Shown here: piece by piece, positions 50,901-63,942 of the stretch
Position numbering within the stretch: position 1 is the stretch's first letter
Layout of the letters: each line of letters starts with the position of its first letter
Made by a program: the position numbers and the translations under genes
The notes under the pieces: generated by a model
The model's database searches: none
What the model saw: the letters and a program-made list of their open reading frames with translations, nothing else
Told to the model about the DNA's origin: nothing
Assembly: GCA_004335835.1 (NCBI GenBank)
Contig: RWJK01001544.1
Location: forward strand, 1 to 64,000
Length of the DNA stretch: 64,000 bases
Direction of reading: 5' to 3'
Source: Scenedesmus sp. ARA3
Taxonomy: Eukaryota > Chlorophyta > Chlorophyceae > Sphaeropleales > Scenedesmaceae

Positions 50901-53900
50901 CATAGTAATACGCATGCATTGAGGTGCTCAAAACTGACATTGTATAGCAGGCAAGGCACTGTGCTGCTCACCTTAAAGTGCTCATATGCGGCAGGCACCA
51001 GGTGCTGCACGTAGCAGCACATGCATGCCTCCTCCTGCTGGCTCAGCAGCTGCAGACCTCTGTGCAGCAGCCCGCAGCGCTGCAGCAAGTCCCGCGCATC
51101 CCAGAATAGATGCAGCACCAGCAGCGGCAGCTCTGCTGGCAGCCGCTGCAGCTGCCGCATGCAGCCCGACAGCAGCGCTGCTGGGAAGCTGCCCAGCATT
51201 GGCGTGCCGCCTTTGGCCGTTGCTGAGCCTGCAGCTGCATCCTGGCAGCTACCGGCCTCAGCAAACGGCGATGCAGCACGGGACTGTGTCATGTTGGTGT
51301 GATGCTGTGCTGCGTTGCTCTGAGATCCTGACCTCAGGGACCCCTCAGACTGCTCATCATCAAACAAGAGGTTGTAGAGCCTCGTCCCCTCAACCCCCTC
51401 CTGCTGCGGCTGCTCTGCTGCCATTACTGCAGCCAGGCCTGCTGCTGACGGCGACTTCAGCTGCTGCACCTGATCCTGCTCAGCAGCAAAGAAGCTGCTG
51501 CACGCCTTGCTCAGCCATATCCCGGACATGTCAGCTGCTGCTGCCAGCTGCCGCGGGTAGTCCAGCACAAGCTGCATACGGTGCACTGCCTTGATCATTG
51601 CCTTGACCTGCCTCAGCGGCCTGGCAATGGATGCATCAGGCTTGGCGCTGCTGCCGCCAGCTGCTGCTGCTGCTGCCATCTGCAGCTGGATCATCAAGTG
51701 CTTCTTGGTCTCTGTCTTGATCTCGTGCATGAGCTGCTCCAGCAGCACACGCAGCTGCAGCAGGCATGCCAGAGGTGGCACAGCATCCAGCTGCAGTGTG
51801 GGCAGCACAATGCCGTCGATGGCAACTGCAGGAGTGCAGCAGCAGCGGCAACATAACAGCAGTTAGGGCGAAACCTGAGCCATGGGTTGCGGCAGTCCTC
51901 TTGCCACTGTAGAGCACATACGCATGCTGAACAAGCACATCTGGTCAGCACCAGCTTTATTTCAAGTCTTGCGTCGCCGCCTCGCGTGCACTACCCTGCG
52001 CAACGATTCTGATGTGTTTTGTAACTGGGCTTGGCTTTGCGCACAACTGCAGCAGCTGGCACAGTTGGTGCGTGGTGTGGTGTGTACACAACCCAACTCA
52101 CCCTCAGCAGGGCCGCGCCTGTCCACCATCGCCTTCTTCAGCTTTGCAGTGAAGTTCAGGCCCTTGAAGCCCTGGCGTGCCTGCTGGCTGGAGCTTGCCC
52201 CTGCAGCAGTGTCGCAATGTGGCAGCAATACAGTGCATGCTGTACGTCACTTGTTGGCGGATGTACAAGACGCCCAAAAGTTGAAAAGTGGCAAGAGCCT
52301 GGCAGGGCAGATGACATCTGATTGTCACACCTGCAGCGGTGGTAAAAGCATACTAGCCACCTTAGCCAGCCCTTGTCATATCCCCAACCTGCACTGACAT
52401 GCTCCAGCCTCACCTGCACCTCGTGCTGCAGCAGCAGCGGGCTCCCTGGAAGCCCTGCTGCTCAGGCTCATCATGCGCGATGCTGCCCTGCTCATCAGGC
52501 CGCCGATGCGGCCCTGCTTGGACGGCTGATCAGCTACATCAGCAGCGCCATGCGTGCTTGCAGGCACATCTGCAGCATCATAGGCTTCCCCAACCTGCGA
52601 GCCGCGTGGCGAGGCACCTGGCAATGCAGAGCCTGATGCTGCACCCGCCTCCCCAGCAGCAGCAGGACCAGATGCCAGGTCAGCTGCATGTGCTGCTGCC
52701 TCCTCTGCATCAGCTGCATCTGCGCCATCAGCAGCAGCGCCTGCTGCTGACACTGCACTGGCTGCTGCTGTGCGGCGGCGCATCGACAGCACCGCACGGA
52801 TGCGCGCGCTGGTGCCAGATGCTGCTGCTTCGCCATCGCCCTCTTTTGCTGCTGCAGCCTCCAGTGCTGCAGCTGCTGCAGCAGCATCCGCCAGCGCCTG
52901 CGTGGACAGCTTCTCGTGGTGCTGCAGGATGCTGCGGAACTTAAAGAAATGGAAGCGCCGTGCACTGCGTGGCGAGCTCGGCACCGGGCCCAGTGCCCCA
53001 TCACTTGATGCCTCTGCAAGCTCAAATTCTGTGCCATCAACCAGATCCAGCTCCTCCCCAGCCAACAAGCGCGGCGAGGCAGGCAGCGGTGTAGCAGCCC
53101 CGACGCCAACCACGGCCTGGTTGCTGGACAGGCGGCTTGAGCGGCGGCTGGTCTGCTGCGCGATGCGGGACTCAAACTGCGCAGCTGCAGCTGCCACGGA
53201 GCGTGGGGAGTTGCCCGACGTCCCATCACCAGCGCTGGATGCTGCAGCAGCAGCGGCAGCGCCTTCCTGGGGTGACACCTCCCATGGCAGATCTGGAGGC
53301 CGCTGGAAAGCCATGGAGAGGCTGCACATGCTGCTGAAGCCGCTGGTGTCAATCCCCTCCTCGCCAGCCCTGCTGAAAGATGACTCCTCATCGCCGATCT
53401 GCAGCTGAAGCCCCTTCAGGCCCAGCTGCAGGGCCGACCTGCTGCTGCTCTGCTGCTCCCTGGGCTCTGACAGGCCTAGCCCGCTGCTGTGGCTGCTGCC
53501 GCAGCCGCTGCTGCTGTCCTGCATGGCCTTGGCAGCTGCAGCAGCTGCAGCCGCCGCCGCCTCTTCGCTAGCCGCCACCTCTGCCTCTGCCTCTGACAGC
53601 ATTGCCTCGAGTTCAGCGTGCGCTGCAAGCGCTGCTGGTGCAGAACACAGCTCAGGATCCGGGCTTGGCTCTGGCTTGCCTTTGCCCTTAGTACTAACAA
53701 TTGACTTCATGAAGCTCTTGCCAAACTTCATCTTCTTGCCTGTGACTGGCTGGCTTGAAGTCGCTGCTGCAGTTGCCGCTGCGTACGCTGCCAGTGCAGC
53801 TGCACTACCGTTGATGCCTTGCAGCTCACCGCCTTCATCTGCTGCAGCGCCTGCCTCTGCTGCTGCTGCTGCTGCTGCTGCAACGGCGCTGATGCTGCTG

Positions 53901-56900
53901 GCCTCGGCGTCTACATACGCCCCCCCTGCTGCAGGCTCTCCTTGCTGCGCTTGGAGGCTGCTGCCAGCACTGCTTGCGTGCTTCACAGCAGCGTTTGCAG
54001 CACCAGAGCTAATGGCTGCTGCAACTGCTGCTGCAGCGGCCATCACCTCCTGCTCCTCAGCTGCAGCTGCCTCTAGCTCAGTATCTTCACCTGCACCATC
54101 ATGCTGCTGCTGCTGCTCCTGCTGCTGGCTGGCTTTCCTTGACAAGCGCTTACTGCCAAAGCGGCCCTTGAGGCCCTCGAAGCCTTCCGCAATTGGACCT
54201 GACTGCCGCTGAAGTGACCGCTGCCGCTGCTGCCCATTTGCTCCAGTGGGCGTGAGCACTGCTGCAGGCACATCGCCAGCTGCTGACGTGGCATAGCTAG
54301 GAGCATAGGTGTCATCCTTCAGCTCCACTAGCTGCCCCTGCATGCTGGCATAGATGGACTTGAGGAGAGACTGCACACGCGTGTTGCGCGGGTACAGCTT
54401 GGCAAGTGCCGGTAGCGTGCTGGCAGCAAACTCATGCAGCTGCTTGATGGTCTGCACCTGCAGCAGCTGCTCCAGCCAGCTGCTGCTGTCTGTCAGCAGG
54501 CCTGTGAGGCCTTTGGTGGCGCCCAGCACGTCCATAAAAGGAACCACATCCTCGTCGTGCAGCGCGAACCTGGGCAAGCAGGTCGCCATATAGGCGCACA
54601 CGCAGGGAAGAACACAGGCAGGTTCATGGTCAGGTGCGAGCTGCACAATCATCCAGCAGTGTGATGCAAAGACAACACAGCCCCTCGCCAATGCAGGCAC
54701 TGCCATACAGCCCGCAATCATCATGTGCAGGCATGACTAGCTACTCCGAGGCCAGCCAGCACATGCAATAGCCTTGTTAGCAGACTCACCTGTCGCAGGA
54801 CTGCATTGCCGTGCCATCTGCATCGTGATGCTGCTGCGGGTGCTTCCACTGCTTGGCCCCGCCGCCGTGCGACAGCCGCCAGGCATCCAGCTCCAGCAGC
54901 GCGTTCTTGGCTGCATGCACAAAGGTGATGCTGCCATCCACCAGCTTCTCTGCATCGCTGAACGCCTGCAGGAACAAAAGCATAGCACAGATGTCGTCTG
55001 GCATGCTTGCACAACACAAACACAATGCAACACAGCACAGCACTGCACAGTTCCAGGATCATGCACAAGCGCGTGCAGCACAAGCAACATTGTGAACAGA
55101 AACAGCTGCCCAACAATGCTGTGTTGCATATCAGCATGCTGGAAAGCCCAGCATTCCGTGCTGCTGAGCGCTTGTAGGAAGCAAACATAGCACAGTCTAG
55201 CGCTGCCTACCTTGACCTCTATGTCCCTGTCAACAGCCACTGCCTGCTTGACTTCCAGTGCCAGCTGGGACAGCAGGTCGCACAGCTCATCGTGCTGCTG
55301 CAGCAGTGGCAGCACCTTGGGCTGCAGGCTGTAGCTCTGGTTCAGCTTGGCGGCTGACTTGCCATCCAGCTGCCATGGCGCTGCTGGCAGCAGCTTCAGC
55401 CTGCAGGCACAGCACACAAACAGACATGCGTCAAGATGTGACAAACAATCCGATGTGCATGCGGCCAGGGGAAGCAGCGCTGCTATGTGCTTCTCTGCTC
55501 CTACAGCTGGGCCAGCGTGCCGTGCGCCTTATCCTGCAATTTTTCAGTGTTGCTTGAGCTGAGTTACAGCTGGTAGCCTGCCAACACAAACGTACTGCCA
55601 GTGCAACCACTCACTTGCGTGTTGCCAGCAGCTCCTGCAAGGGCTGACAAGTCTCCAGCTCGCTTGTCAGGCTGACATGCATGTCTGCATAGCCTGGCAC
55701 AACAGGCTTTGCTGCAAGCACTGCCAGGCAACGCTCCAGGCTCTTGTTGTTTAGGAGCTCAGGCTTGCCAGCAGCAATGGTCTGCGCAGCAGCAGCAGAT
55801 GGCAGCAGCAATCCCCTCTAGGTAGCTGCAACGGCAACTTGCAGGCGCGACATCATTCCAACACTGCCAGTGCACGGTTGCTGTGGCATGCTTGTCAGTG
55901 CCAATCATTTACAGGTCATCTCCGTTGCCAACAGCTGCTAGGCAACATTGCACCAGCAGCACAGCTGCGAACACTGGCTGCAGGAATATAGAGGCTCGGC
56001 CCTCACCTCTGCCCTACTATTGCTGTTGAAGTACAAGCGTAGCAGCAGCGGCAGAGCCCTTGCTGCTGTGTGCTGCTCCTGGATGCTGGAGAGGCAGCTG
56101 ACGTCAATGGCTTCTGGCTTGCCGCCGCTGCCTGTGCTGCTGCCTGTGCCGGTGCTGCCACCAGCTAGTTGTGCGGTCAGCTTGCTGGCCGCTGCTTGGT
56201 TTTGCTGGCAGAACATCACCAGCGGTGCTAGTGCCACATCAATGCCAGGCACAGCCTGCAGTTGCTGCTCTAAGCGGCTCAGGAATGTTCCTGCAAGCTG
56301 CGCAGGTAGGCGGGGCACCTGCATGACATGCCAGAGTCGCCACAGTAAGATGAATCTGGTGCAACACGACACAAAGCGGCTAATATAATGGCCAGCACAA
56401 GCAACCAAAAGTTGGCAGGATGTTTCACATCCACGACATACTGCCAGCAGCAGCATCTGACAAATTCAGACATTCACAGCTGCCCCACCTTGTACCACTG
56501 CCGCTGCTCATCCTGCTGCTGTTGTTGCTCGGTTCGCTGCTGCTGCGCCTGGTCCTCTGCTGCCACACTGGCGCTAAGTACATCCAGCAGGTGCAGCTGC
56601 TCCAACAAATGGCAGAAGCAGCTGCAACAGGTGCAAGAGAGCAGTGGGGAAATTGCAAGGGTCAAAAGCGGTGCGTTGTAAGCTGCATGAATCACATCTT
56701 GGATACATGCAAGTGGATTCATTTGAAGTAGCCCTTGGCATATGACACAGCTGCCTTGACAGCTGGCTAAGGATTAGCGTTTTTCCACAGCTGATTCTGC
56801 AATTGTGCATGCCGCGGTGAATGGCAGCTGTCGTTGTGCACCTGCTGTTACTGCTTCTGGCTGTCAGATATGTTGCTGTTGCAAGTCTCTGAGCCAACTC

Positions 56901-57685
56901 CCACCTGGTGTGCTGTGATGAAGTAAGCAGGAGCGGCTGCTTTGCTGCTGCAGCCTGCTGCAATGCCTGTTGGATGCAGGCTGAGGCATCATCCATGAGC
57001 TCTTGTAGCTCTGTGCCATGACAGGCAGATCCCTGCGAACATTAATGCACATATGAAAGCGACTTCATCAAGTTGCCTATGCCAAATGATGCGGCAAGTT
57101 GGCAGTCAGCTGCTGAAACAGCCACCAGCATGCAGAAAGATTCTTGCTGAACAGCTGCTGCTGCTGGAGGCCAGGCAATCACGTCACTGTCACCATATTG
57201 TTGCCCTGTAGACCAACTCCAGCATCAGAAACTTTGACATGATCCCCGATTGTACTTGAACCTTGAGCCAGATGCGTACCTGTGCCCGCTGCACGCTGAT
57301 CAATGCCAGCAGCGTGTTTGCCCGGTCGCAGTAGCCCTACAAGCACAGAAAAGTGGGGTGAAGGGCCCTCCGCGTACAAGGCGTGACGTACAGGTTCTCG
57401 AGAAGCCCAGACAGCCCACCTGCAGCTGCTCCAGCAACTGGTGCTGGTTGTCTGCTGCTGCTGCTGCCTGGGCATCCCTGCTGCTGTGCACAGCTCCTGA
57501 TGCTGACAGCGATGGCCCATGAATGTTGCATCGCGCAGGCAGTGGGAAAAGCCCGCTTGGGCACACCTGCAGGCACCATACCACACGGTGGTTGGACTGC
57601 GGGGTTGGTGAGCTGCATGCCCATTTGGCAGCTTGAAATCATCGACTAAGTTCGATCGATAGCGTACCACTTGAACTGCTTCCAT
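41991..57685 (-). CDS. Giant CYFIP/SRA1/PIROGI-type SCAR/WAVE-complex subunit
   Basis: Rac-sensing subunit of the WAVE complex that activates Arp2/3. 3,593 residues versus ~1,250 usual, from 22 phase-consistent exons: 57685-57567, 57483-57420, 57336-57280, 57032-56905, 56621-56489, 56318-56007, 55781-55615, 55400-55211, 54965-54790, 54569-52414, 52200-52102, 51825-50972, 50721-49943, 49750-49315, 49079-48615, 48401-46874, 46519-45790, 45547-45106, 44903-43261, 42951-42867, 42604-42502, 42106-41991. Conserved strips in family order: LEQQLQAVPGIDVALAPLV, KSLERCLAVLAAKPVVPGYA, FALHDEDVVPFMDVLGATKG, HLQALLGLAGPAGQAHLLEG, SAGTVLQFYQQQLSSAL, LQRIGNCLALLHLL, and near the end GYGDGPLLASAVLLQLAGQ. The rest is Ala/Ser/Gln-rich inserts, mostly in exons 10, 13 and 16-19. 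The tail is SPSKSPTRSPSK-like. Exons 1-2 are least certain. Confidence 0.85.
55135..55185 (-). repeat. Possible short copy of CYFIP exon 9 acceptor region
   Basis: CTTCCTACAAGCGCTCAGCA resembles the acceptor and start of exon 9 (FLQ|AFSDAE, at 54965) and lies upstream of it. Short and decayed. Confidence 0.5.
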
Positions 57686-58861
57686 CGCGCTTCGCAAGGC
57701 AGCTTCAACTCATCATGCTCGCCTTGTTGATATGTTCGCCCTTTAACGGGCCTTGAGTTGACTGCATATTTTATCTAGCTAACACACGCAAAATTTTATA
57801 AGCGCGGGGATGAGCTTTCAATGTGCTGGGTGCTGGCCACCTGTCACACAGGTCAAACTGTAACTGCAGTCATGATAACAACAGCCATGTCGTGCAAAAC
57901 GGACGGCCACATTTGCAGAAGCCATCATTCAGCTTGCAGATTCCAGCTTGTGCCGATGTAGTGCCAGCAGCGCTTCTGAGCGGTCAAAACACCAGTCTCA
58001 CAGCACATGGTGCTGCAGCCATGTTGGCTGCACACATTACACCCGCAAACTGAGCGACCGCAGTGCCAGCATGCTCCTAATGGTTGCTGCTGCAACAGCA
58101 CTACAATCTCAAACGATACAAGACTATAAACAGCCTCAGGGACAGGCTGTCCCAAGGGAATGTACCCAGAAAGGGACATTTGGCCCACCCTGTGTGCCCC
58201 TTTGGGGAATGAACACCTACCATGCAAACCAGCAACAGCAAAAGGACATGCACAGGATGTCGCAGCCTGCTTCTGATGCCACCGCACAATGTTATATGTG
58301 TAAAATGGCCAGTGGAGCGATCAGGTGGGTGTTCACATGTAGTCATGCAAATAATACCACGGCAGCACCTGCCAAGCTACAGCAGAGCACACCATTATGA
58401 AGCACCAGTCAAATGGCTGCTCCTGCAGACCGCCACAAGTTTCGTATGCACATGCATGATACAAGCAGAAGGTGCAAAAACATCAGGTTGAGATTGAGAA
58501 CAACACCCATCGCACTCTGCCACACGCACATTGTCATGCTCCCTCATCAAGACAAGGCGCAACTTGCTGTTTGAAACAGCAGAAGCAACAATGCTGGCGC
58601 TACGGGGTCGCACTGCTAGCTGGCACTGCTAGCTGGCAACACAGCTCACGCACACTGATCAGCCGCAACTAATCCGTTATACCACATTTACTAGTACAAG
58701 CATGGCACACAAGCGCACATGCCTGCTGTATGTCAAAGCCCTACCCAGTTACATGTTGCAGCTATGTCAGCTGGAGACCTTGTGGGCACCACCCGTGGCA
58801 CTGGATACCGCTGCAGGACAGCAGAGCTATTACTAAAACCGCCAATGCACACAGCAGGGCC
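57686..58861. other. Intergenic, no gene seen
   Basis: Upstream region of the CYFIP gene and 3' UTR of the BTB gene. A minus-strand TGTAA at 58749-58753, 109 nt past the BTB stop, could be its poly(A) signal. No other feature found. Confidence 0.5.
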
Positions 58862-60233
58862 TCAGGGCAGCTCTTGTCCCAGGATTGAAGCCACTTCTTC
58901 GGAGTTGTACAGCTTGTAGTGCCCGCCGGCAGCACCTGGGTAGGAGCTGCGCGGCATGCTGCGTGGTGTGCATGCAAAGCAGTAGCCGTCTGTCGCCAGG
59001 CACAGCACCAGCCGCTGCAGCGCTTTGCTGGACAGGCCCCGCAGCCTGGACTCAACGCTGCAGGAAGACTTGTCCAGCTGCACTGCCCGCTCAATGCACA
59101 GCGCACACACCTCATCTAGCCCTGCTGAGTCCAGCAGAGGCAGCCACCTGCACAGCAGCACAGGCAGACACAGGCAGCGCCCCATAAAATGGCAGTGTTC
59201 GTGCTGGGGCGGGTGTGCGACATGCAAGCACCTCGTCTGCAGAGCTTACTGCCGTTGAAGCCCAGCTGCATTTGTTGCCTAGCTGCTGCGCCTGCCACTG
59301 CTGAGCCAAGCATGACACCGCTGCGGTTGGTGTGGTTTGGGTCGATTAACACGAATGCTGTTGTGGCTTGCAGATAAGCTTTTAAGGGTGCTGCTTGGTT
59401 GTGTCAAGTGCTGCTGCTGCCACCTGCTGTCCTACTGCTGCTGAGGATGCTCACTTCCAGATGAAGCGCATGCCTCCCTCAGCCATGTCTAGCAGGCACA
59501 TGTGGTTCTGGATGAAAGCAGCAGCGTTTGCCAGAATTGCTGGCATGTCCAGCTTTGCACCAAGCACCAGCAGCGTCTCCAAGTTGGACCACTTGACCTG
59601 CACCAATAGCAGTAAAACACTGGCAGGCTGAGCAACCGCGACTGGCAAGCAAGTCAAGGCACACTCACATATACACAGGCTGGTAAGGGCCAATTCAGCT
59701 GATGCACAATATCTGTTTCTTAGCCAGGGTCGCACCTGCAGTGCTCGCCATGTGTGCCATTATACATGCAGTGCACCGCCTGAGCATTGCTGCTGGCCAC
59801 GCTGGTGCAATGAGCGTGCACGCACCTGTGCTGGTGGGATCACGGGGTACATGAACGCTGCAACTTCCAGCCAGTCCTGCACACTCGTGCCAGGCATGGG
59901 CATGGCGTTGACAGCTGCATCATTGACACACGTGTCCTGTGCTGCTGCTGCAGCTGCTGCTGCTGTAACTGTAGCTGGCTTTCCTTCTGCTGTTGCTGTG
60001 CCATCTGCCTCCTTGCTGCTGCTGCGACTGCCTGATGACGAGCTCACAGCTGCTTCTAAGGCTCCACCCAGCACGGAACTCCATGCGCTGAGGATTTGAG
60101 AGTGGCCCGGCAGTAGCACAGCTGGTTTGCCCTCTTCGTCAGCAGCAAAGCTTAGCACTACATCAGGACAACCCCTGCTCAGCATTCCTACTATATCTCT
60201 ATTCCTCCCGTTGATCACTGACGGCCTCGCCAT
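58862..60233 (-). CDS. BTB/POZ domain protein
   Basis: 278 residues in three phase-consistent exons: 60233-59826, 59597-59455, 59147-58862. Residues ~20-135 look like a BTB/POZ domain (PDVVLSFAADEEGKPAVLLP, then GHSQILSAWSSVLGGALEAA) interrupted by an Ala/Ser-rich insert. Exon 2 continues with VKWSNLETLLVLGAKLDMPA and ILANAAAFIQNHM, the usual BTB C-terminal helices. The C-terminal part may be a BACK-like helical region, with no Kelch or MATH domain. Such proteins often serve as substrate adaptors of Cul3 ubiquitin ligases (family knowledge); the target is unknown. The introns show no exon-end copies. The ATG opens a frame that reaches the domain at once. Confidence 0.85.
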
Positions 60234-61398
60234 GCAGGAGTGCGTGAGTAAGCTTTGAGGTCAGGCCCTTGCGGGCCTGTGTAGGCGCCTGATACACTAC
60301 AGATCATCCAATAAAGCACTCGGACACGTGTAGAAGCTGCGTTCAGCAGTAAACGCCATCGCCGCGGTACCATACATTGGTATCGTCGCCGTGACTAACC
60401 CACCTTCCCTTGCTGCACCGTTTTCCTGGACAAAAACATATGAAGACATGTGAGACGCATTGAACAGCTTGAGTATGATCATCAGGCGCTCAGATGACCC
60501 TTGGTGCTACTGCCAAGGTAGCGCTACTGCTAGCACTTGGTGCCCGCACCTGCTGCTGCTCAGCATCGCCTTTCATCCTGCAAGCAATGCATTTAGTACC
60601 GTGGTTTATTCCTGTGTAATACTACTGGTTTTTTAAGATGCAGCAGCCAGCATGAATCCCTCACAGACTCTGCAGACACACTTGCTGTAAAGGTGGAATT
60701 GCAGTCAAGTTGACTGAGCAGGTGCACACTTGTCTCGTACATGCAGCATTCCCGAAGGTGATAGATCAGTTTAAATTGGTAATAAGTGAATAAAAAGGCT
60801 GTCCTCAAGGCCGTGGGCAAGGCTCAATGAACCACAGCTCTGAAATCAGTGGGCAATCTCCCTCAGGGCTGGCGGCCAGTTGTAAACTGTCACAGTATGA
60901 TAGCCAGCATTGGGCGCCCTGCACTTAAAAAATGTATGTAACTTGTTTTGCGGCTGCGTCACTCGCCACCCCCTGCCCCACTCCTCAGCTTTGCCACAAG
61001 GGCCTGCAAGTACCAGCTGCTGCCTGGCACAGCGCCTTGATTCATCTGCCGCGGTATTTGTGCCCACATAATTCAAGACAGTGATGACCAGCCCACCCTC
61101 CAAGACGATTCTGTTGTATCCCATTACCATATGAACAATAACATTGCTGCATGTATACTGGACATGCTTTGTCACCAGGCTCTGTGGCACGCGGCTGAGC
61201 GTGGTACGAAGCCTGCGTACCTACGCGGCTGACATCAAACCACTACTCTACTAGAGCATATAAGTCTGCCACCAGCTCAGCTTACCAGCAGCTGGTTGCG
61301 GCCAGCAGCTGCTGCACAAAAGCAGTTGCACAGCTGCGCTGCCCAGTCCCCTCCGCATCACATCACACGCGTGTCGCTGCCCAGCACTAAACGCTTGT
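60234..61398. other. Intergenic, no gene seen
   Basis: Upstream of the BTB gene and downstream of PACRG (both minus). Short frames without resemblance to a family; few triplet runs. Confidence 0.5.
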
Positions 61399-63942
61399 TC
61401 ATGAAAAGTTTACACAGCTCTCGTATGTAGGCACCTGCAAGCAGCAAGCAGTTGCAGCACAGAGTGTAATCTCTTCCAACTCCAGCGCAGGTTAGGCAGC
61501 TGCTGTACAAGCAGGAACAGGAGCAAGTTCACAGTTGCTTACTGCTAATCAAGGGCCGTCAGCAAGGTGCAGCAGCGCAGCACAATCCTGTTGCCATGCT
61601 GAGCATCGCTTGCTGCATAATGACTGTACACGGCCACCAGGTTGCAGGCACTGACTCGGCCCATCCACATCAACACACGCACCATGTACTTGATGTTGAT
61701 GAATGCGTCCTCGCCTCCCCGCTGCTCCAGCAGCGCCAGTGTGTCGCTGATGAGCTCGCCCAGGCAGTCGTACTGCTGCTGCGCATAGTCAATCCCATCA
61801 CCCAGGTTCTTGTTCCTGCAGGAGTTGGCAGCAGGCACAGGTGAGGTTGAGGGCGCCAGGCGCAAGCTTGCAACCTAACACAATCACACCGTGACAATGT
61901 TTGCAGCAGTACAACAGAATGAGGTACTGCAGGAAAGGATGCCAGATGACTAGCTGCGCGGCAGGGGTACCTGGTGATGTAGAGGTTGAAGATGGGCAGG
62001 ATCTGTCGGTAGTAGGGCACCAGCGCCTGGCCCACCAGCTCGCCGGACAGCACCAGCTTCTGCAGCAGCTGCAGGCACACCGCGATGACTGCAGGGTCGC
62101 GCGTGTTGAGCGCCGTCTTGATGGGGATGATCAACTGCGGGATCACTGGCAGAATGCGGTTGCCGCCTGGCGTACCCGACAACAACAACATTAACCACAG
62201 GCATAGTGTCAGCATACAAGCACCACTAGCGGAACCAAAGAAGCAGGGCGTTGCAGACTGCTGGCAACGATGTATGTGCTTCACGCTGTATGTGCCAGCC
62301 ACCTTCGGGATGACGGCGTCACTGCATGAAAGGTGTATGTGCATCTATCACAGTCAAAAACGTCATCCAGTTCATTCGTTCATGCTTCCTGCAAGCTGTG
62401 TCGAGCATGAGCAGGCGCAGGCGCTGTCACTGCGTGCCGCACCTGCCGCCAGCAGGTCCTCCACGCCCTTGATGGCCAGGAAGCGGTAGGGGTCACGCGT
62501 CTCGCGAATGCCGTCAAAAAAGATGGGCAGGTAGTGGTGGTAGTCCAGCTTGTCGAGGTCCACCTGGAGGAGGCAGCAGCAGCAGGTGGTGGTGTGGTTG
62601 GTGACTTTGCTGCAACTTTTGGTTGTAAGAGCACTGTACACAGAAGTGCACACCTGTGTCAAGCAATGCTGCATCTTTTCTGCTGCAGTCACACCGCAAG
62701 CCTACTTGCACACAATTACCAAAGTTGCACCAAAGTTTAAGTAGTACAGGACCAAACGCCACCAAGCTTTTACAGGACATGCCATCCTGCATGCGGCACC
62801 AGCAACCATGGCAAAGGACATGCCGTCCTGCATGCGGCACCAGCAACCATGACACAGCCATCACCTTCCACTTGATGGCATTCTTGAAGCTCTTGTGGTC
62901 CACGCTGATGGGCAGGTCGCCGCGCTCGTAGAAGCGCCTGAAGGTGGTGTTGGGCGGGTTGGAGCGCTGCTCAAACGCGCCAGCCTTGGGCGGGCTGGGC
63001 AGGCTAGGAGACTCGCTGCGCGCACTGCAGGTGCAGCACATCGACCATGCACAGCGAAGTGTGAGATGAGAGGAGCAGGATGCAGCAGCGTGTTGGTTGC
63101 TGCAGTGAGCTGCCTCCGCAGTATTGCAAGAGATTGCTGCAGCAACCGTGATGGATGCCTCCTGCTGCAGGAAGCAGCATGACTCTGCTGTTGTTTGTGC
63201 AGATAACAACCTGTTCCTGCAAGCGTCACACCACTGCTGGAGGGCTGACACGCATGAGGATGCACAAGACCACCTCTGCAGATTGTACTGCTGGTATGGA
63301 GTACATCACTGCTGTATCCTGACATTAGCTTGCTGCAAAACCTACCGGCCAACTGGGCTGCCTGGTGCTGAGCCTGCCCTGCCTGCTCCCTTTGGTGAAG
63401 ATGGGCTGCCGCAGCTGCTGCCTGTCACCGCCACTGCTGCTACTGCTGCCGCTTTGTGGCTCTTGATGGCTTCACCCTCCCCCTTGAGCAGATATGCTTT
63501 GGGGTCTGGCTTGGGCGAGGGGTACCTGCACATGTGCACATGCAGCATCCAGGTGTCACAAACAGCTGAGAAGCTGCAAGTCCAAACAGCACACACAATG
63601 TGGGAATAGTAGGCAGGTGTCCTGCAGGCTGAAGAAGCGACCCGTCAGCTGAGAAGCAGCTGCATCTCAGCTACTTAGCTGCAGGCACTTGCTGTTGCGG
63701 CAGGTGGCCTGATTATGCAGCAGTGCTGTATGCAACACATGACTGCATCTGTGACATCTGCAAGTGCAAGATGAGCTGCAACACCTCCACAGCGCTTGGC
63801 AGGATTGTATGCATACTGCAATGTAATAGGAGTGCACTGCTTACTTGTACTGCATGGTGGCCTTTGACCAGCGGGGCAGGTCCTTGTTCTCAACAGCTAG
63901 TGGCTGATGTGTGCCAGCACGCGCCTCAGAAGGCACTGTCAT
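61399..63942 (-). CDS. PACRG: PACRG, axonemal inner-junction protein
   Basis: Parkin-co-regulated-gene homologue, which with FAP20 seals the inner junction of ciliary doublet microtubules. 307 residues in seven phase-consistent exons: 63942-63845, 63525-63346, 63024-62865, 62563-62443, 62166-61971, 61815-61683, 61434-61399. Signature strips in order: [24 protein letters not shown] joined to [80 protein letters not shown] and the terminal VPTYESC. The N-terminal ~110 residues are a variable Ser/Pro/Gly-rich region, as in other members. A strong acceptor just before the ATG suggests an intron in the 5' UTR, so extra coding sequence beyond the window cannot be excluded. It implies the organism keeps cilia at some stage. 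No exon-end copies are seen. Confidence 0.96.
62775..62851. repeat. 41-bp direct tandem duplication in PACRG intron 3
   Basis: Copies start at 62775 and 62816 (GGACATGCCATCCTGCATGC and GGACATGCCGTCCTGCATGC). Purely intronic, just past the exon 3 donor. Confidence 0.92.

Noticed and set aside
53523..54212. Plus-strand Ala/Ser-rich frame of 229 codons
   Set aside because: Shadow of CYFIP exon 10: triplet-rich DNA keeps several frames open. No splice or family evidence on the plus strand.
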